NCBI RefSeq assembly: GCF_001442805.1
Contig: NZ_CP011131.1
Coordinates: 4,030,001-4,094,000, forward strand
DNA: 64,000 nt
Source: Lysobacter gummosus
Lineage (GTDB): Bacteria > Pseudomonadota > Gammaproteobacteria > Xanthomonadales > Xanthomonadaceae
Reading direction: 5' to 3'
Below the pieces are notes generated by a model that saw nothing but the letters and a program-made list of their open reading frames with translations, was not told the origin of the DNA and made no database searches. Position numbers and translations under genes: made by a program. This document shows, piece after piece, positions 9,477-19,052 of the stretch (position 1 is the first letter of the stretch; every line of letters starts with the position of its first letter).

Positions 9477-10373
9477 TCAGCCGTCCCGGTCGAAGGTCGC
9501 ATCCAGCGCATCGCGCCAGTCGGGAACGCTCAGCCCGTACTCAGCCCGCAGATGGCCGCTGTCGAGCACCGAATAGGCCGGCCGCTGCGCCGGAGTCGGG
9601 TAGTCGGCGGTGGTGATCGCCAGCACCCGCGGCGCGCGCGCGATCAGGCCGCGCGCCAGGGCGGTTTCGAAGATGGCTTCGGCGAAACCGTGCCAGGTGG
9701 TCTGGCCGGCGGCGACCAGATGGCGCACGCCCGATTCGGCGATGCCCTGCTTCAGCACCCGCGCCGCCGCGTCGGCCAGCAGCCAGGCCGGGGTCGGCGA
9801 GCCGTGCTGATCGGCGACCACGCGCAGTTCGTCGCGCTCGGCGCCCAGGCGCAGCATCGTGCGCAGGAAATTCTGCCCGCGCGTGGCGTAGACCCAGGCG
9901 GTGCGCAGGATCAGATGGCGCGCGCCGCTGGCGCCGATCGCCTGCTCGCCGGCGAGTTTGCTGTGGCCGTAGACGCTCAGCGGCGCGGTCGGGTCGGTGT
10001 CCAGGTACGGGCGCGTGCCGCGGCCGTCGAAGACGTAGTCGGTGGAGTAATGCAACAGCGCGATGCCGTCGGCGGCGCACAACTCGGCCAGCCGCGCCGG
10101 CGCGGCGGCGTTGATGGCGAAGGCCGCATCGCGCTCGCTTTCGGCGCGATCCACCGCGGTGTAAGCGGCGGCATTGACCACCCAATCCGGACGCAGCCGC
10201 TGCAACAGCGGCGCGACGGTTTCAAGTTGGGCCAGGTCCAGCGCCTCGCAGGCGCCGCCGCCATCGTTCAAGACACCGCTGCGGGTGGTCGCGACCACGT
10301 CGCCGAGCGCGCCCAGGCTGCGGCGCAATTCGAAGCCGACCTGGCCGTCGCCGCCCAGCAACAGGATTTTCAT
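9477..10373 (-). CDS. rfbD: dTDP-4-dehydrorhamnose reductase
   Basis: 298 residues. It makes dTDP-L-rhamnose by NADPH-dependent reduction of dTDP-4-keto-L-rhamnose, the last step of the pathway. The N-terminal Rossmann motif is GGDGQVG, the catalytic region reads HYSTDYVFDG then YGHSKLAGE (Tyr and Lys of the SDR YxxxK motif), and length is normal for RmlD. The ATG at 10373 overlaps the rfbC stop by four bases (ATGA), so translation is probably coupled; the open frame continues upstream only as a shadow of rfbC. It is the last gene of the rfbBACD operon. The rhamnose is likely destined for LPS O-antigen or the EPS made by the cluster at 29-41 kb. Confidence 0.95.
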   Translation of the reverse strand: MKILLLGGDGQVGFELRRSLGALGDVVATTRSGVLNDGGGACEALDLAQLETVAPLLQRLRPDWVVNAAAYTAVDRAESERDAAFAINAAAPARLAELCAADGIALLHYSTDYVFDGRGTRPYLDTDPTAPLSVYGHSKLAGEQAIGASGARHLILRTAWVYATRGQNFLRTMLRLGAERDELRVVADQHGSPTPAWLLADAAARVLKQGIAESGVRHLVAAGQTTWHGFAEAIFETALARGLIARAPRVLAITTADYPTPAQRPAYSVLDSGHLRAEYGLSVPDWRDALDATFDRDG

Positions 10374-10927
10374 GCCGCGTAGTCCGGCAACCGCTCCGCG
10401 GCGACGTCCTTCAACAGCGGCGTGGCCTGATCCTTGGCCGACAGCGTCGGCTCGCTGATCGGCCAGTCGATCGCCAGATCCGGATCGTCCCAGCGCAAGC
10501 CGGCATCGGCCTGGGCGTCGTAGGTCTGCGTGCACAGATAGGTGAATACCGCTTTCTCGCTGAGCACGGCGAAGCCATGCGCGAACCCTTCCGGTATCCA
10601 GAAATGACGCTTGTTCTCGCCGCTGAGCACGGCCGCGGTCCAGCGGCCGAAATGCGGCGAACCGCGGCGGATGTCCACGGCCACGTCCCAGACTTCGCCC
10701 TCGATCACCGAGACGAACTTGCCCTGCGGCTTGGGCCACTGGTAATGCAGGCCGCGCAGCACGCCGCGCGCGGAGGAGGACACGTTGCCCTGGGCGAAGC
10801 TGAGGTCCAGCCCGGCCTTGGCGAGCTTGTCGCGATTGAACGACTCGTAGAAATAGCCGCGCGAATCGCCGAACACCTGCGGTTCGACGATCAGGCAGCC
10901 CGGCAGATCGGTTTCGATGATCTTCAT
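10370..10927 (-). CDS. rfbC: dTDP-4-dehydrorhamnose 3,5-epimerase
   Basis: 185 residues, the usual length of RmlC. A cupin epimerase that inverts C3 and C5 of dTDP-4-keto-6-deoxyglucose. Family motifs are visible: VFGDSRGYFYESF near the start, RGLHYQ (catalytic His region), GEVWDVAVDIRRGSPHFG and IPEGFAHGF. It lies 26 bases after rfbA and overlaps rfbD by four bases. The C-terminus is ordinary. Confidence 0.96.
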   Translation of the reverse strand: MKIIETDLPGCLIVEPQVFGDSRGYFYESFNRDKLAKAGLDLSFAQGNVSSSARGVLRGLHYQWPKPQGKFVSVIEGEVWDVAVDIRRGSPHFGRWTAAVLSGENKRHFWIPEGFAHGFAVLSEKAVFTYLCTQTYDAQADAGLRWDDPDLAIDWPISEPTLSAKDQATPLLKDVAAERLPDYAA

Positions 10928-10953
10928 TCGTTACTCTGCGAAAAACATAAACA

Positions 10954-11838
10954 TCACGGTACCGGGCCGCGCTCGATCAGATCGAGCAAGTACTGGCCGT
11001 AGCCGTTCTTGGCCAGCGGCCGCGCCAGTTCGGTCAGCTGCGCTGCGTCGATCCAGCCGTTGCCGAAAGCGATTTCCTCCGGGCAGCAGATGCGCAGGCC
11101 CTGGCGCGCTTCGATGGTCTCGATGAAATTCGACGCTTCCAGCAAGGACTGGTGCGTGCCGGTATCCAGCCAGGCATAGCCGCGGCCGAGCTGCTCCAGA
11201 TGCAGCGAGCCCTCGTCCAGGTACATGCGGTTGAGATCGGTGATCTCCAGTTCGCCGCGCGCCGACGGCTTGAGCTTTGCTGCGAAATCGCTGGCGCGGC
11301 CGTCGTAGAAATACAGGCCGGTCACCGCATAGCGCGAGCGCGGCTTGAGCGGTTTTTCTTCCAGGCCGATCACCCGGCCGTCGCTGTCGAACTCGGCCAC
11401 GCCGTAGCGTTCCGGATCGCTGACCCAGTAACCGAACACCGTCGCGCCCTCGCTGCGCGCGCCGGCGCGCTTGAGGATCGCGGTCAGGCCCGGGCCGTGG
11501 AAGATGTTGTCGCCCAGCACCAGGCAGCTGGGCTCGCCGTTGACGAACTCGCGCCCGATCAGATAGGCCTGGGCCAGGCCGTCGGGGCTGGGCTGCTGCG
11601 CGTATTCGATGCGCATGCCCCATTGCGAACCGTCGCCGAGCAGGTTCTTGAACAAGGCCTGCTCGTGCGGGGTGTTGATGATCAGCACTTCGCGGATGCC
11701 CGCCAGCATCAGCACGCTGAGCGGGTAATAGATCATCGGCTTGTCGTACACCGGCAGCAGCTGTTTGCTGATGCCCTGGGTGATCGGATACAGCCGCGTG
11801 CCGGAGCCGCCGGCCAGGATGATGCCCTTGCGGTTCAT
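10954..11838 (-). CDS. rfbA: Glucose-1-phosphate thymidylyltransferase
   Basis: 294 residues. Joins dTTP and glucose-1-phosphate to give dTDP-glucose, the committed step of dTDP-rhamnose synthesis. The nucleotide-binding loop is [13 protein letters not shown] followed by [18 protein letters not shown], both diagnostic of RmlA; further on are GDNIFHGPG and [14 protein letters not shown]. The ATG at 11838 has AGGGGA upstream. It follows rfbB by 22 bases. Rhamnose feedback control at the allosteric site is known for the family but cannot be judged here. Confidence 0.96.
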   Translation of the reverse strand: MNRKGIILAGGSGTRLYPITQGISKQLLPVYDKPMIYYPLSVLMLAGIREVLIINTPHEQALFKNLLGDGSQWGMRIEYAQQPSPDGLAQAYLIGREFVNGEPSCLVLGDNIFHGPGLTAILKRAGARSEGATVFGYWVSDPERYGVAEFDSDGRVIGLEEKPLKPRSRYAVTGLYFYDGRASDFAAKLKPSARGELEITDLNRMYLDEGSLHLEQLGRGYAWLDTGTHQSLLEASNFIETIEARQGLRICCPEEIAFGNGWIDAAQLTELARPLAKNGYGQYLLDLIERGPVP

Positions 11839-11860
11839 GCGTAGTTCCCCTAGTGCCGTA

Positions 11861-12913
11861 TCAGGCCTGGCCGATGCGTTCGAGCCGATAGCTGCCGTCG
11901 AGCACGCGCCGCACCCACGGCTGGTGATCGAGATACCAGTCCACGGTGCGGGCGATGCCTTGCTCGAAGGTCAGCGTCGGCTTCCAGCCCAGTTCGTCAT
12001 GCAGCTTGGAAGCGTCGATGGCGTAGCGGCGGTCGTGGCCGGGACGATCGGCGACGAAGGTGATCAGCGACTCGCGCGCGCGCCCGTCGGCGAGCGGACG
12101 GCGCTGGTCGAGCAAGGCGCAGATGGTCTTGACCACGGTGAGGTTGGGACGCTCGGCCTCGCCGCCGACGTTGTAGGTCTCGCCGATGCGGCCGGCTTCC
12201 AGCACGCGCGCGATCGCCGCGCAGTGATCGCCGACGAACAGCCAGTCGCGCACGTTCATGCCGTCGCCGTACACCGGCAGCGGCTCGCCGGCCAGCGCCT
12301 TGGCGATGACCAGCGGAATGAGTTTTTCCGGAAACTGGAACGGCCCGTAGTTGTTCGAGCAGTTGGTGGTCAGCACCGGCAGGCCGTAGGTGTGGTGGAA
12401 GGCGCGGACCAGATGGTCGGACGCCGCCTTCGAAGCCGAGTACGGCGAGTTAGGCGCGTACGGCGTGGTCTCGGTGAACTTGCCGCTGTCGCCGAGCGAG
12501 CCGTAGACCTCGTCGGTGGACACGTGCAGGAAACGGAAGCCGTCGCGCTTGGGCGCGTCGAGCGATTTCCAGTAGTCGCGCACTTGCTCCAGCAGGCTCA
12601 GGGTGCCGACCACGTTGGTCTGCACGAACGCGGCCGGGCCGTCGATGGAGCGATCGACATGGCTTTCGGCGGCGAAATTGATCACCGCCTCGGGACGGTG
12701 CTCGGCCAGCAGGCGCTTGAGCAGGGCCGCATCGCCGATGTCGCCCTGGACGAAGACGTGATTGGCGTTGCCGTCCAGCGAGCTGAGGGTGTCGAGATTG
12801 CCGGCGTAGGTCAGCGCGTCGAGATTGACGACCTTCACGCCCTTGCCGACCGCGTCGAGGACGAAGTTGCCGCCGATGAAACCGGCGCCGCCGGTCACGA
12901 GCCAAGTGGACAC
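11861..12913 (-). CDS. rfbB: dTDP-glucose 4,6-dehydratase
   Basis: 350 residues, first gene of the rhamnose operon. It converts dTDP-glucose to dTDP-4-keto-6-deoxyglucose with bound NAD. The NAD-binding motif is [11 protein letters not shown], the active-site Asp-Glu pair is in [12 protein letters not shown] and the YxxxK pair in [10 protein letters not shown]. The start is a GTG at 12913; AGGAG eight bases upstream supports it. Confidence 0.96.
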   Translation of the reverse strand: MSTWLVTGGAGFIGGNFVLDAVGKGVKVVNLDALTYAGNLDTLSSLDGNANHVFVQGDIGDAALLKRLLAEHRPEAVINFAAESHVDRSIDGPAAFVQTNVVGTLSLLEQVRDYWKSLDAPKRDGFRFLHVSTDEVYGSLGDSGKFTETTPYAPNSPYSASKAASDHLVRAFHHTYGLPVLTTNCSNNYGPFQFPEKLIPLVIAKALAGEPLPVYGDGMNVRDWLFVGDHCAAIARVLEAGRIGETYNVGGEAERPNLTVVKTICALLDQRRPLADGRARESLITFVADRPGHDRRYAIDASKLHDELGWKPTLTFEQGIARTVDWYLDHQPWVRRVLDGSYRLERIGQA

Positions 12914-13258
12914 TCAGGGAACTCCTATAGGGGGAATGAACCGGCGAGACGAAGCCACGGCTCGGGCCGGGCCGCGCGACTCATTCATCCTGCACCGGCT
13001 GAAAGTCGGAACCGATTGTAAGGCCTATCGACCGGGCCCCAGCGTCAAACCGGTCACGGCGATCAGTCGCGCGACAGGCAAGGTGTCTGATTTACCTCGC
13101 ATTTGAGCGATCGGCCCACTGTAAATGTGCGGCGTGCATCGATTCGGCCTTGCCGTCGCTCACGACACGGCTTCGCCCGCGCGCGGGCACGGGCGAAGGT
13201 ATCGATGGGCCGCCCGGGCGGGCGGCGGCGATGGCGCGCCAGGTGCGCGGCCCGGCTC
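12914..13258. other. Intergenic region upstream of rfbB
   Basis: 345 bases without a convincing gene. On the minus strand a TACAAT (13020-13015) is a plausible -10 for the rhamnose operon, giving a leader of about 95 bases, but no -35 stands at the right distance. At 13210-13221 there is a perfect GC palindrome CCGCCCGGGCGG that may form a hairpin after the thioredoxin-like gene. Nothing else was recognised. Confidence 0.4.
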
Positions 13259-14374
13259 TCAGGGCTGGCCGCCCTGCACCGCGGCGGCCGCGGCGGGCGA
13301 CAAGAATCGATCCAGCGACAGACCCGAGCGCTCGCCGACTTCGACCCGGCGCGCCACCCGTCCCTGCGCATCGACCACGATCACCGCCGGCACCCGCGCG
13401 ATCCCGAAACGGCGGAACACCGCGCCGTCGCGATCCAGCGCCAGCGGCACCGGGATGCGGTGCTGATCGCGGTACTCGCGCAGATCCTGCTCCGACGCCC
13501 ACAGGCCCGAGGCGACGCCGACCCAGCGCACGCTGTTATCGCGCCCCAAGGCGACCAACTGCTCGCGCACGGCCCGGCACTCGCGCGAGGACCGCGGTCG
13601 GGTCTTGGCGAAATAGCTCTCGCACCACGGCGACAGGAACACCAGCACGCTGGAGCGCTTTCGCGCCGGATCGCTCAGCGCCAGCCGATGCGATTCCAGG
13701 CTGCTCAGCTCCGACTTCGGCACCGCCTCGCCGACGCGCAGCGCCGGCGTCGCGCGCGCACCGGCCGATGCCGGCGCCGCCTGCGCGAGCGCGTCGCTGT
13801 CCGCCGAATCCGGCGCCTTGCGCGCCTGCGCCAGAGCGCTCTCCAGGCGCGCATCGACCTGATGGCCGACGTAGACGATGCGTCCGTCCTTGCCGATCAC
13901 CACGTGCTGCGGCGTCACCCGCAAACCGAACAACTCGCCCAGCGCGCCGTCGTCGCGCACCATCGGCATGGTCAGGCCGAGTTCGCGCCGGAAGGCGCGT
14001 ATCTGCTCGACGGTGTCGTCGAAGCCGATATTGACCGCGACCACCTGCAGATCGGTGCCGGCGTGGCGCTGAGCCTGCTCGAAGTGCGGCATCTGCTGAC
14101 GGCAGGGCACACACCAGGTCGCCCAGAATTTCAGGTACACGGCCTTGCGCCCGCGCAGGGCGCCCAGGTCGAGGGTCTTGCCGTCGATGGTGGTGAGCGC
14201 CAGCGGCGGCACCACGCGGCCGAGCACGCGCGCGCCGGCCTGGCGCGCGAAGTCGTCGCCGCTCTCGGCCCGCGCCGGCCCGGCGCCGGACCAGCACACC
14301 ATCGCGAGCAGCGTCGGCAGAATCCACGAGCGCAGCCGGTGGCGCGAAGAAGCGGTATCGATGTGCGGAAGCAT
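13259..14374 (-). CDS. Periplasmic TlpA-like protein with two thioredoxin folds
   Basis: 371 residues with a signal peptide (hydrophobic core ILPTLLAMVCWSG, cleavage near ARA-ES). The first domain (about 45-185) is a standard TlpA/ResA thioredoxin fold with active site FWATWCVPCRQQ (Cys88 and Cys91) and a cis-Pro loop VTPQHVVIG. A second thioredoxin-like domain (about 210-365) has the same strand order, including a VPAVIVVDAQGRVARR strand, but only spaced cysteines (Cys251 in SPWCESY and Cys266 in SRECRAV) instead of CxxC. Likely role: periplasmic thiol-disulfide exchange, for example cytochrome c or envelope protein maturation. The second domain may be peroxiredoxin-like or purely structural. 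The gene is single, between the rhamnose operon and glucokinase. Confidence 0.8.
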   Translation of the reverse strand: MLPHIDTASSRHRLRSWILPTLLAMVCWSGAGPARAESGDDFARQAGARVLGRVVPPLALTTIDGKTLDLGALRGRKAVYLKFWATWCVPCRQQMPHFEQAQRHAGTDLQVVAVNIGFDDTVEQIRAFRRELGLTMPMVRDDGALGELFGLRVTPQHVVIGKDGRIVYVGHQVDARLESALAQARKAPDSADSDALAQAAPASAGARATPALRVGEAVPKSELSSLESHRLALSDPARKRSSVLVFLSPWCESYFAKTRPRSSRECRAVREQLVALGRDNSVRWVGVASGLWASEQDLREYRDQHRIPVPLALDRDGAVFRRFGIARVPAVIVVDAQGRVARRVEVGERSGLSLDRFLSPAAAAAVQGGQP

Positions 14375-14739
14375 TGCGATATCCAGGTCGGATGGGGGGG
14401 ACGGCTAGGCGGCCGGACGCGGGCGTGACCTCGGCAGGGTCGCAACTGGCCGTGACGGAACCGCGAGCCTGCCAGACCGCGCAGGATTAACTTAGCGCCC
14501 GGCCGGCGGACGCGGCGAGCCAGTTGCGTTGATTTTTGAGGAACCAGTCGGGCCGGCTGGCGTCCGCTGTCCGGCCGGCACCGCGGCTTTGGTCCGGCGG
14601 CAGTCCGCCACCCGCGTTGCGCTCACAACGCAGTCATGAGTGCGGAGGCGAAATTCGACCCCGGGAGGAAATCAAGGACGCCGGGGTCCCGCGTTCGCGG
14701 GAACGATGAACAAAAGCGGCGATCGCAGATCGCCAGCAC
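14375..14739. other. Intergenic region with a short palindromic repeat
   Basis: 365 bases between glucokinase and the thioredoxin-like gene, both leftward. It should carry the promoter of the latter, but I see no clear boxes. A repeat-like hairpin lies at 14687-14702 and is listed separately. Confidence 0.4.
14676..14710. repeat. Short intergenic repeat with hairpin
   Basis: GACGCCGGGGTCCCGCG followed by TTCGCGGGAACGAT contains the perfect stem TCCCGCG-TT-CGCGGGA (14687-14702). This matches a repeat family often seen between xanthomonad genes. It is placed just after the glucokinase stop and may also work as a transcription end. Confidence 0.5.
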
Positions 14740-15774
14740 TCACCCGCCGAGGCTATCCGCAACGGGTTGCGGCGCGAGGTGCGCGAATACCGGCACCACG
14801 CAGTGATCGTAGGTTTCCGCCGCATGCGCGGCCGCGCCCAGCAGACCGGCGCAGGCGTGCACCACCGCCAGCGACGGCACTTCGGCCATCCCCGCCGAAA
14901 AACGGCCCTTGGCTTCGAATGCCTCGCGAAAGCCGCAGGTCTGCAGCGAATCCAGCAGTTTCGGCACCACGCCGCCGGCGAGGAAGACGCCGTCCCAGGC
15001 GCCGAGCGTGAGCACGAGGTCGCCGGCCATCGAGCCGAACGCCGCGCAGAACAACTCCACCGCCTGCTGGCAATGACCATCGCCGGAAGCCGCGCGCGTG
15101 TTGATCTGCGCCGGCGACAACGATTCCGCCGCTACGCCCTCGACTTCGCACACCGACGCATACAGATTCACCAGACCCGGCCCGGACACCAGCCGCTCGC
15201 ACGACACGCGGCCGAAGCGGCGCATCAGGCATTCCAGAATGCGCAGGTCCTGCGGCCGCGACGGCGCGAAGCCGGCGTGGCCGCCTTCGGTTTCCAGCGG
15301 AAAACAGCGCCCGTCGCGCACCAGCAGCCCGCCCACGCCCAAACCGGTACCGGGGCCGATGACCGCAAAGGTCTGCGCGCCGCGCGGGTCGAAACCCGGC
15401 CAGCCGACCGCGCCGATCGCGACCACATCGTCCGCGCGCAGACGCGAGATCGCCATGGCCTGCGCGGTGAAGTCGTTGATCAACGCCACCCGCGACGTGT
15501 CCAGCGCGGCACCGATCTCGGAAGTGCGAATCTGCCAGGGATGATTGGTGATGCTCGCTTCCTCCAGCCGCACGCGCCCGGCCACCGCGAACACCGCGGC
15601 ATCGGCGCGTTCGCCCAGCTCATCGAGGAAATGCCGCGCCGCATCGGCCGCGCTGGCGAATCCCGCGGCCGGGTACTCGCGCACGCTGTCGTGCAGGAGC
15701 ACCGCGCCCCGGCCCAGTTCCGCCATCGCGAATCGGGCATTGGTGCCGCCGATATCGCTGACCAACACCTTCAT
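14740..15774 (-). CDS. glk: Glucokinase
   Basis: 344 residues. Phosphorylates cytosolic glucose with ATP. The N-terminal phosphate-binding loop is DIGGTNARFA, followed by the substrate region INDFTAQAMAI, the loop GPGTGLGVGGL and EGGHAGFAPSRPQD; these are diagnostic of the bacterial Glk (not ROK) family. The ATG at 15774 shares one base with the stop of the GH5 gene (TGATG), so the two are translationally coupled; a TTG just before it is a less likely start. As the last gene of the TonB-receptor operon it would trap glucose released from the imported or digested polymer. Confidence 0.93.
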   Translation of the reverse strand: MKVLVSDIGGTNARFAMAELGRGAVLLHDSVREYPAAGFASAADAARHFLDELGERADAAVFAVAGRVRLEEASITNHPWQIRTSEIGAALDTSRVALINDFTAQAMAISRLRADDVVAIGAVGWPGFDPRGAQTFAVIGPGTGLGVGGLLVRDGRCFPLETEGGHAGFAPSRPQDLRILECLMRRFGRVSCERLVSGPGLVNLYASVCEVEGVAAESLSPAQINTRAASGDGHCQQAVELFCAAFGSMAGDLVLTLGAWDGVFLAGGVVPKLLDSLQTCGFREAFEAKGRFSAGMAEVPSLAVVHACAGLLGAAAHAAETYDHCVVPVFAHLAPQPVADSLGG

Positions 15775-17516
15775 CAACGCTCACCCCCGAAGGCCGGTCG
15801 CAAACTCAGCGTCGACAAATCGGGCTCGCCAGATACCGCCTCGATCACCAAAGTATTGCGTCCTTGTTGCAGCGACACCGCTTGCGCGTCATTCACCCGT
15901 ACCGGCGCCAAGGGCCCGCCGTTGACCTTCGCCTTCGTCACGCCCGGCTTGCCGCGCACGCTGAGCATGTAAGTACCGCCCGCCTCGACATCGATCGTGT
16001 ACTTGAGCCACTCGCCGTCCTGCATCGCAGCCACGCGCGGGCCGTCGCTGCCGCCGGCCAGATCGACGCCGTCGTTGCGATACAGCTGCGACGGATTCCA
16101 CTGCGCGCCGGGCTTGCCGCTCTCGTTGGCGGCGGTGAGATCGAAATAGGCCACACCGTTGCGGCCCAGGTCGAAATCGACCGCGGCGATCTCGGCGCCG
16201 TCGCGCGCGACCCGGTTGGGCTTGAACGGCAGGCTGCGATCGTCGCGCGGCGCGCGCAGCCAGGCATCCACCACGTCGGGATGGCGGGCGTTGTTCTGCA
16301 AGCGAATGTCGTGGGTGGCCAGGGTCATCAGCGCCTCGCGCGCCTGCTCGCGGCTCGGCCGCGGGCCCTTGCCTTCCCAATACGCCAGCACCCGCTGATA
16401 GCCCGGGTTGGCGATCACCTGCAGCGGATTGTTGTAGCGCAGTTTCTTCAGCGGCCAGTTGGCCCAGCCGATGCCCTCGCCTTCCATGGTTTCCACGGTG
16501 CGGGTAAACCAGTCGTTGGAGTTCTCGCCGGTCTCGCCCAGCCACAGCGGCATGTTCCAGCGCGCGCGCAGGGCGAGCTGATCCTTGATGCTGTCGCGGC
16601 CGGTGCCGTTCCAGTATTTGTGGAAGCTCAGCACCAGGTTGTCGTCCCACGGGCCGGCATCGAGCACGCCGCGGTAGTTATTGCCCCAGCAGTTGCCTTC
16701 GATGATGACGATGTGGCGCTGGTCGATTTCGCGGATCGCCGCGGTGGTGCGCACCAGCAGCTCGCGCAGCGGCGCATTGCCGGTTTCGGCGCAGCCGTTC
16801 TTGTCGGCCGCGCTGGCGAAGCCCCAGTTGGGCTCGTTGATGATGTCGTAGCCGGCGACCGCGGGCTCGTCGCGATAACGCTGGGCCAGTTTGCGCCACA
16901 ACGCGACCATCTTGTCGCGGTTGCCGGCGTCGTCCCACAGCGAGGGCGTGGACGGATCGCGATCGGAGATATTCAGATCGTTGCCCTGTCCGCCGGGCGC
17001 GGCGTGCAGGTCCAGGATCACATACAGACCGTTGGCCTTGGCCCAGGCGATCAAGTCGTCGGTGCGCTTGAAGCCGTCTTCCAGCCAGGTCTGCTGGCCC
17101 GGCACCGGTTCCTTCGACAGCGGCAGCGTGTAAAGCTCGTAGTGCATCGGCAGGCGCACCGAGTTGAATCCCCACGCGGCGACCGCGTCGATGTCGTCCT
17201 TGCCGACGTAGTTGTCCAGCCAGGCCCGATAGAACGCCTGCGTGTCCTGCTCGCCTATCAATTCGACGATGCGCTGGCGGATCGTGTGCTGCATGCCCGG
17301 GCCGCCGAGGCCCAGCATGTAGCCTTCCTGCAGCATCCAGCCGCCCAGGCCGACGCCGCGCAGGATCACCGGCCGGCCTTGTTCGTCGACGATCTGCTGG
17401 CCCTGCGCGCGCAGGAACTGCGCGGCGCGCGCCGGCGCCAGGCTCATCGCCAGACACAGAGCCGTCGCGGCCAACGCGGCGCCCACGCCGCGCGCGCGGC
17501 TGCGGTCAGGCGACAC
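15774..17516 (-). CDS. Secreted GH5 glucanase with C-terminal carbohydrate-binding domain
   Basis: About 580 residues from the GTG at 17516, which overlaps the halogenase gene by 11 bases; this start is needed to keep the signal peptide (GVGAALAATALCLAMSLAPA, cleaved near ARA-AQ). The GH5 barrel (about 35-420) carries the catalytic acid in IINEPNWG (near residue 228) and the nucleophile in LGETGEN (near 327), plus the HAAPGGQ loop seen in exo-beta-1,3-glucanase and related GH5 enzymes. The last 130 residues resemble a CBM6/CBM35 beta-sandwich (DGEWLKYTIDVEAGGTYMLSV). Likely role: hydrolysis of a beta-glucan or glucan oligosaccharide in the periplasm or outside, feeding the adjacent glucokinase. 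The exact linkage is not readable from sequence. Confidence 0.87.
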   Translation of the reverse strand: MSPDRSRARGVGAALAATALCLAMSLAPARAAQFLRAQGQQIVDEQGRPVILRGVGLGGWMLQEGYMLGLGGPGMQHTIRQRIVELIGEQDTQAFYRAWLDNYVGKDDIDAVAAWGFNSVRLPMHYELYTLPLSKEPVPGQQTWLEDGFKRTDDLIAWAKANGLYVILDLHAAPGGQGNDLNISDRDPSTPSLWDDAGNRDKMVALWRKLAQRYRDEPAVAGYDIINEPNWGFASAADKNGCAETGNAPLRELLVRTTAAIREIDQRHIVIIEGNCWGNNYRGVLDAGPWDDNLVLSFHKYWNGTGRDSIKDQLALRARWNMPLWLGETGENSNDWFTRTVETMEGEGIGWANWPLKKLRYNNPLQVIANPGYQRVLAYWEGKGPRPSREQAREALMTLATHDIRLQNNARHPDVVDAWLRAPRDDRSLPFKPNRVARDGAEIAAVDFDLGRNGVAYFDLTAANESGKPGAQWNPSQLYRNDGVDLAGGSDGPRVAAMQDGEWLKYTIDVEAGGTYMLSVRGKPGVTKAKVNGGPLAPVRVNDAQAVSLQQGRNTLVIEAVSGEPDLSTLSLRPAFGGER

Positions 17517-19044
17517 TGGTGGACACCGCGGCGCGCGGACCGCTGGGACAATACTGATCGAGGTAAGCCTGATGCGACGGCAGCATGCGCACGGTGGTTT
17601 CCACATGCGTGCGGATATCGTCGAGGAACCGCCGCAGATCGGTCTCGCTCATGGTGTCGGCGGTGGGATGATGGGCTTTCGGTGTGATGCCCTGCCCCAT
17701 CATCACCTGGATCCACGAGTTCTCCGCGAACAGCTCGCCGGGAACATGGAACACCGTGCCGGTCTCGCGGAACAACTCGATGCGGCGGCGCAGCGTCTGC
17801 GGCAACTCCATGTTCGCCAGATATTCCCAATACGGCGTATCGCGACGTTCGGTGGCGTAGTAATGCAGCACGACGAAGTCGCGCACGTGCTGCAGCTCGT
17901 CGGCCATCTGCGTGTTGTATTCGTCGATGCCGGCCTGGCCGATGACCTGCGGGAACGACCGCATCAGATGAGTGATTCCGCGTTGGATCAGATGGATGGT
18001 GGTCGATTCCAGCGGCTCGATGAAACTTCCGGCCAGGCCGAGCGCGACGCAATTGCGGTTCCAGCATTGCAGGCGCCGTCCCGGACGGAAGCGCACCGGC
18101 CAGGGATTCTTCAGCACCTCGCCGTCCACCGTCTCCATCAGCCGCTGCCTGGCCTCCTCGTCGCCGACATGGCGGCTGGAATAGACGATGCCGTTGCCGA
18201 CGCGGTGCTGCAAAGCGATGCGCCACTGCCAGCCCCAGGGCTCGGCGATCGCGCGGGTGTACGGCACCGGATCGCATACCGAGGTGGTCTGCACGGCGAT
18301 GGCGCTGTCGTTGAGCAGCCAGTGCGACCAGTCCTCGAACCCCACGCCCATCGTCTTGTCGATCAACAGCGCGCGAAATCCGGTGCAGTCGATGAACAAG
18401 TCGCCTTCGATCACCTCGCCCCGTTCCAGCCGCAGCGCGGTGATGTAACCCGAATCCGCATCGGTCAGCACTTCGACGATCTTGCCCTCGATGCGCCGGC
18501 AGCCGTTGCGCTCGCTCATCGCGCGCAGGTACTTCGCATACAGGCTGGCGTCGAGGTGATAGGCGTAGTTCATCCGATAGTTCTTCAGGTGGGCGAACTT
18601 GCCCTGCAACGCGGCCTGCAGTTCGACGCAGTAGTCGTCGTAACCGCCGGCCAGCCCGAGCTCGCGCCCCCTGCGCCAGAAATGCTGGAAGCCGGCGCTC
18701 CAGTGATCGCGGCCGGTGGTGCCGAAAGAGTGGATGTAGCGATGCTGCTGGGTGCGCCAGTTCTCGAACGAGATGCCGAGCTTGATCGTGCCGCGCGTGG
18801 CGGCCATGAATTCGCGCTCGTCGATGTCGAGCAAGCGGTGGAAGGTGCTCAAGGTCGGGATGGTGGCTTCGCCGACCCCGACCGTGCCGATTTCCTCCGA
18901 CTCGATCAGGCTGATCTCCAGCGTGCCGCCAAGGATCTTCGAGACCGCGGCCGCCGCCATCCAGCCGGCCGTGCCGCCGCCGGCGATCACCACGCGCTTG
19001 ACCGGCCTGACTGCGGCCGCATGGGTGTCGGCATCGTTATGCAT
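17506..19044 (-). CDS. Flavin-dependent tryptophan-halogenase-family protein of the TonB-receptor locus
   Basis: 512 residues from the ATG at 19044. The FAD motif GGGTAGWMAA, the catalytic-Lys region GTIKLGISFENW and the flavin-contact segment GLAGSFIEPLESTTIHL are all present, so the fold and halogenase Lys are conserved. The WxWxIP halogenase signature reads WQWRIAL here: the Pro is replaced by Ala. The start lies eight bases after the cupin stop, with GAGAG in the upstream gene as ribosome site. Although this family includes PrnA-type halogenases, members linked to TonB receptors, SapC and JmjC cupins are found widely in carbohydrate-use loci and have no established metabolite product. Halogenation of a small molecule or of an aromatic group in the glycan or receptor remains open. 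Confidence 0.85.
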   Translation of the reverse strand: MHNDADTHAAAVRPVKRVVIAGGGTAGWMAAAAVSKILGGTLEISLIESEEIGTVGVGEATIPTLSTFHRLLDIDEREFMAATRGTIKLGISFENWRTQQHRYIHSFGTTGRDHWSAGFQHFWRRGRELGLAGGYDDYCVELQAALQGKFAHLKNYRMNYAYHLDASLYAKYLRAMSERNGCRRIEGKIVEVLTDADSGYITALRLERGEVIEGDLFIDCTGFRALLIDKTMGVGFEDWSHWLLNDSAIAVQTTSVCDPVPYTRAIAEPWGWQWRIALQHRVGNGIVYSSRHVGDEEARQRLMETVDGEVLKNPWPVRFRPGRRLQCWNRNCVALGLAGSFIEPLESTTIHLIQRGITHLMRSFPQVIGQAGIDEYNTQMADELQHVRDFVVLHYYATERRDTPYWEYLANMELPQTLRRRIELFRETGTVFHVPGELFAENSWIQVMMGQGITPKAHHPTADTMSETDLRRFLDDIRTHVETTVRMLPSHQAYLDQYCPSGPRAAVSTSVA

Positions 19045-19052
19045 GGCGTCTC

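Noticed and set aside
17506..19044. Halogenase as part of a secondary-metabolite cluster
   Set aside because: It is coupled to cupin and GH5 genes in a TonB-receptor operon; no biosynthetic genes adjoin it.
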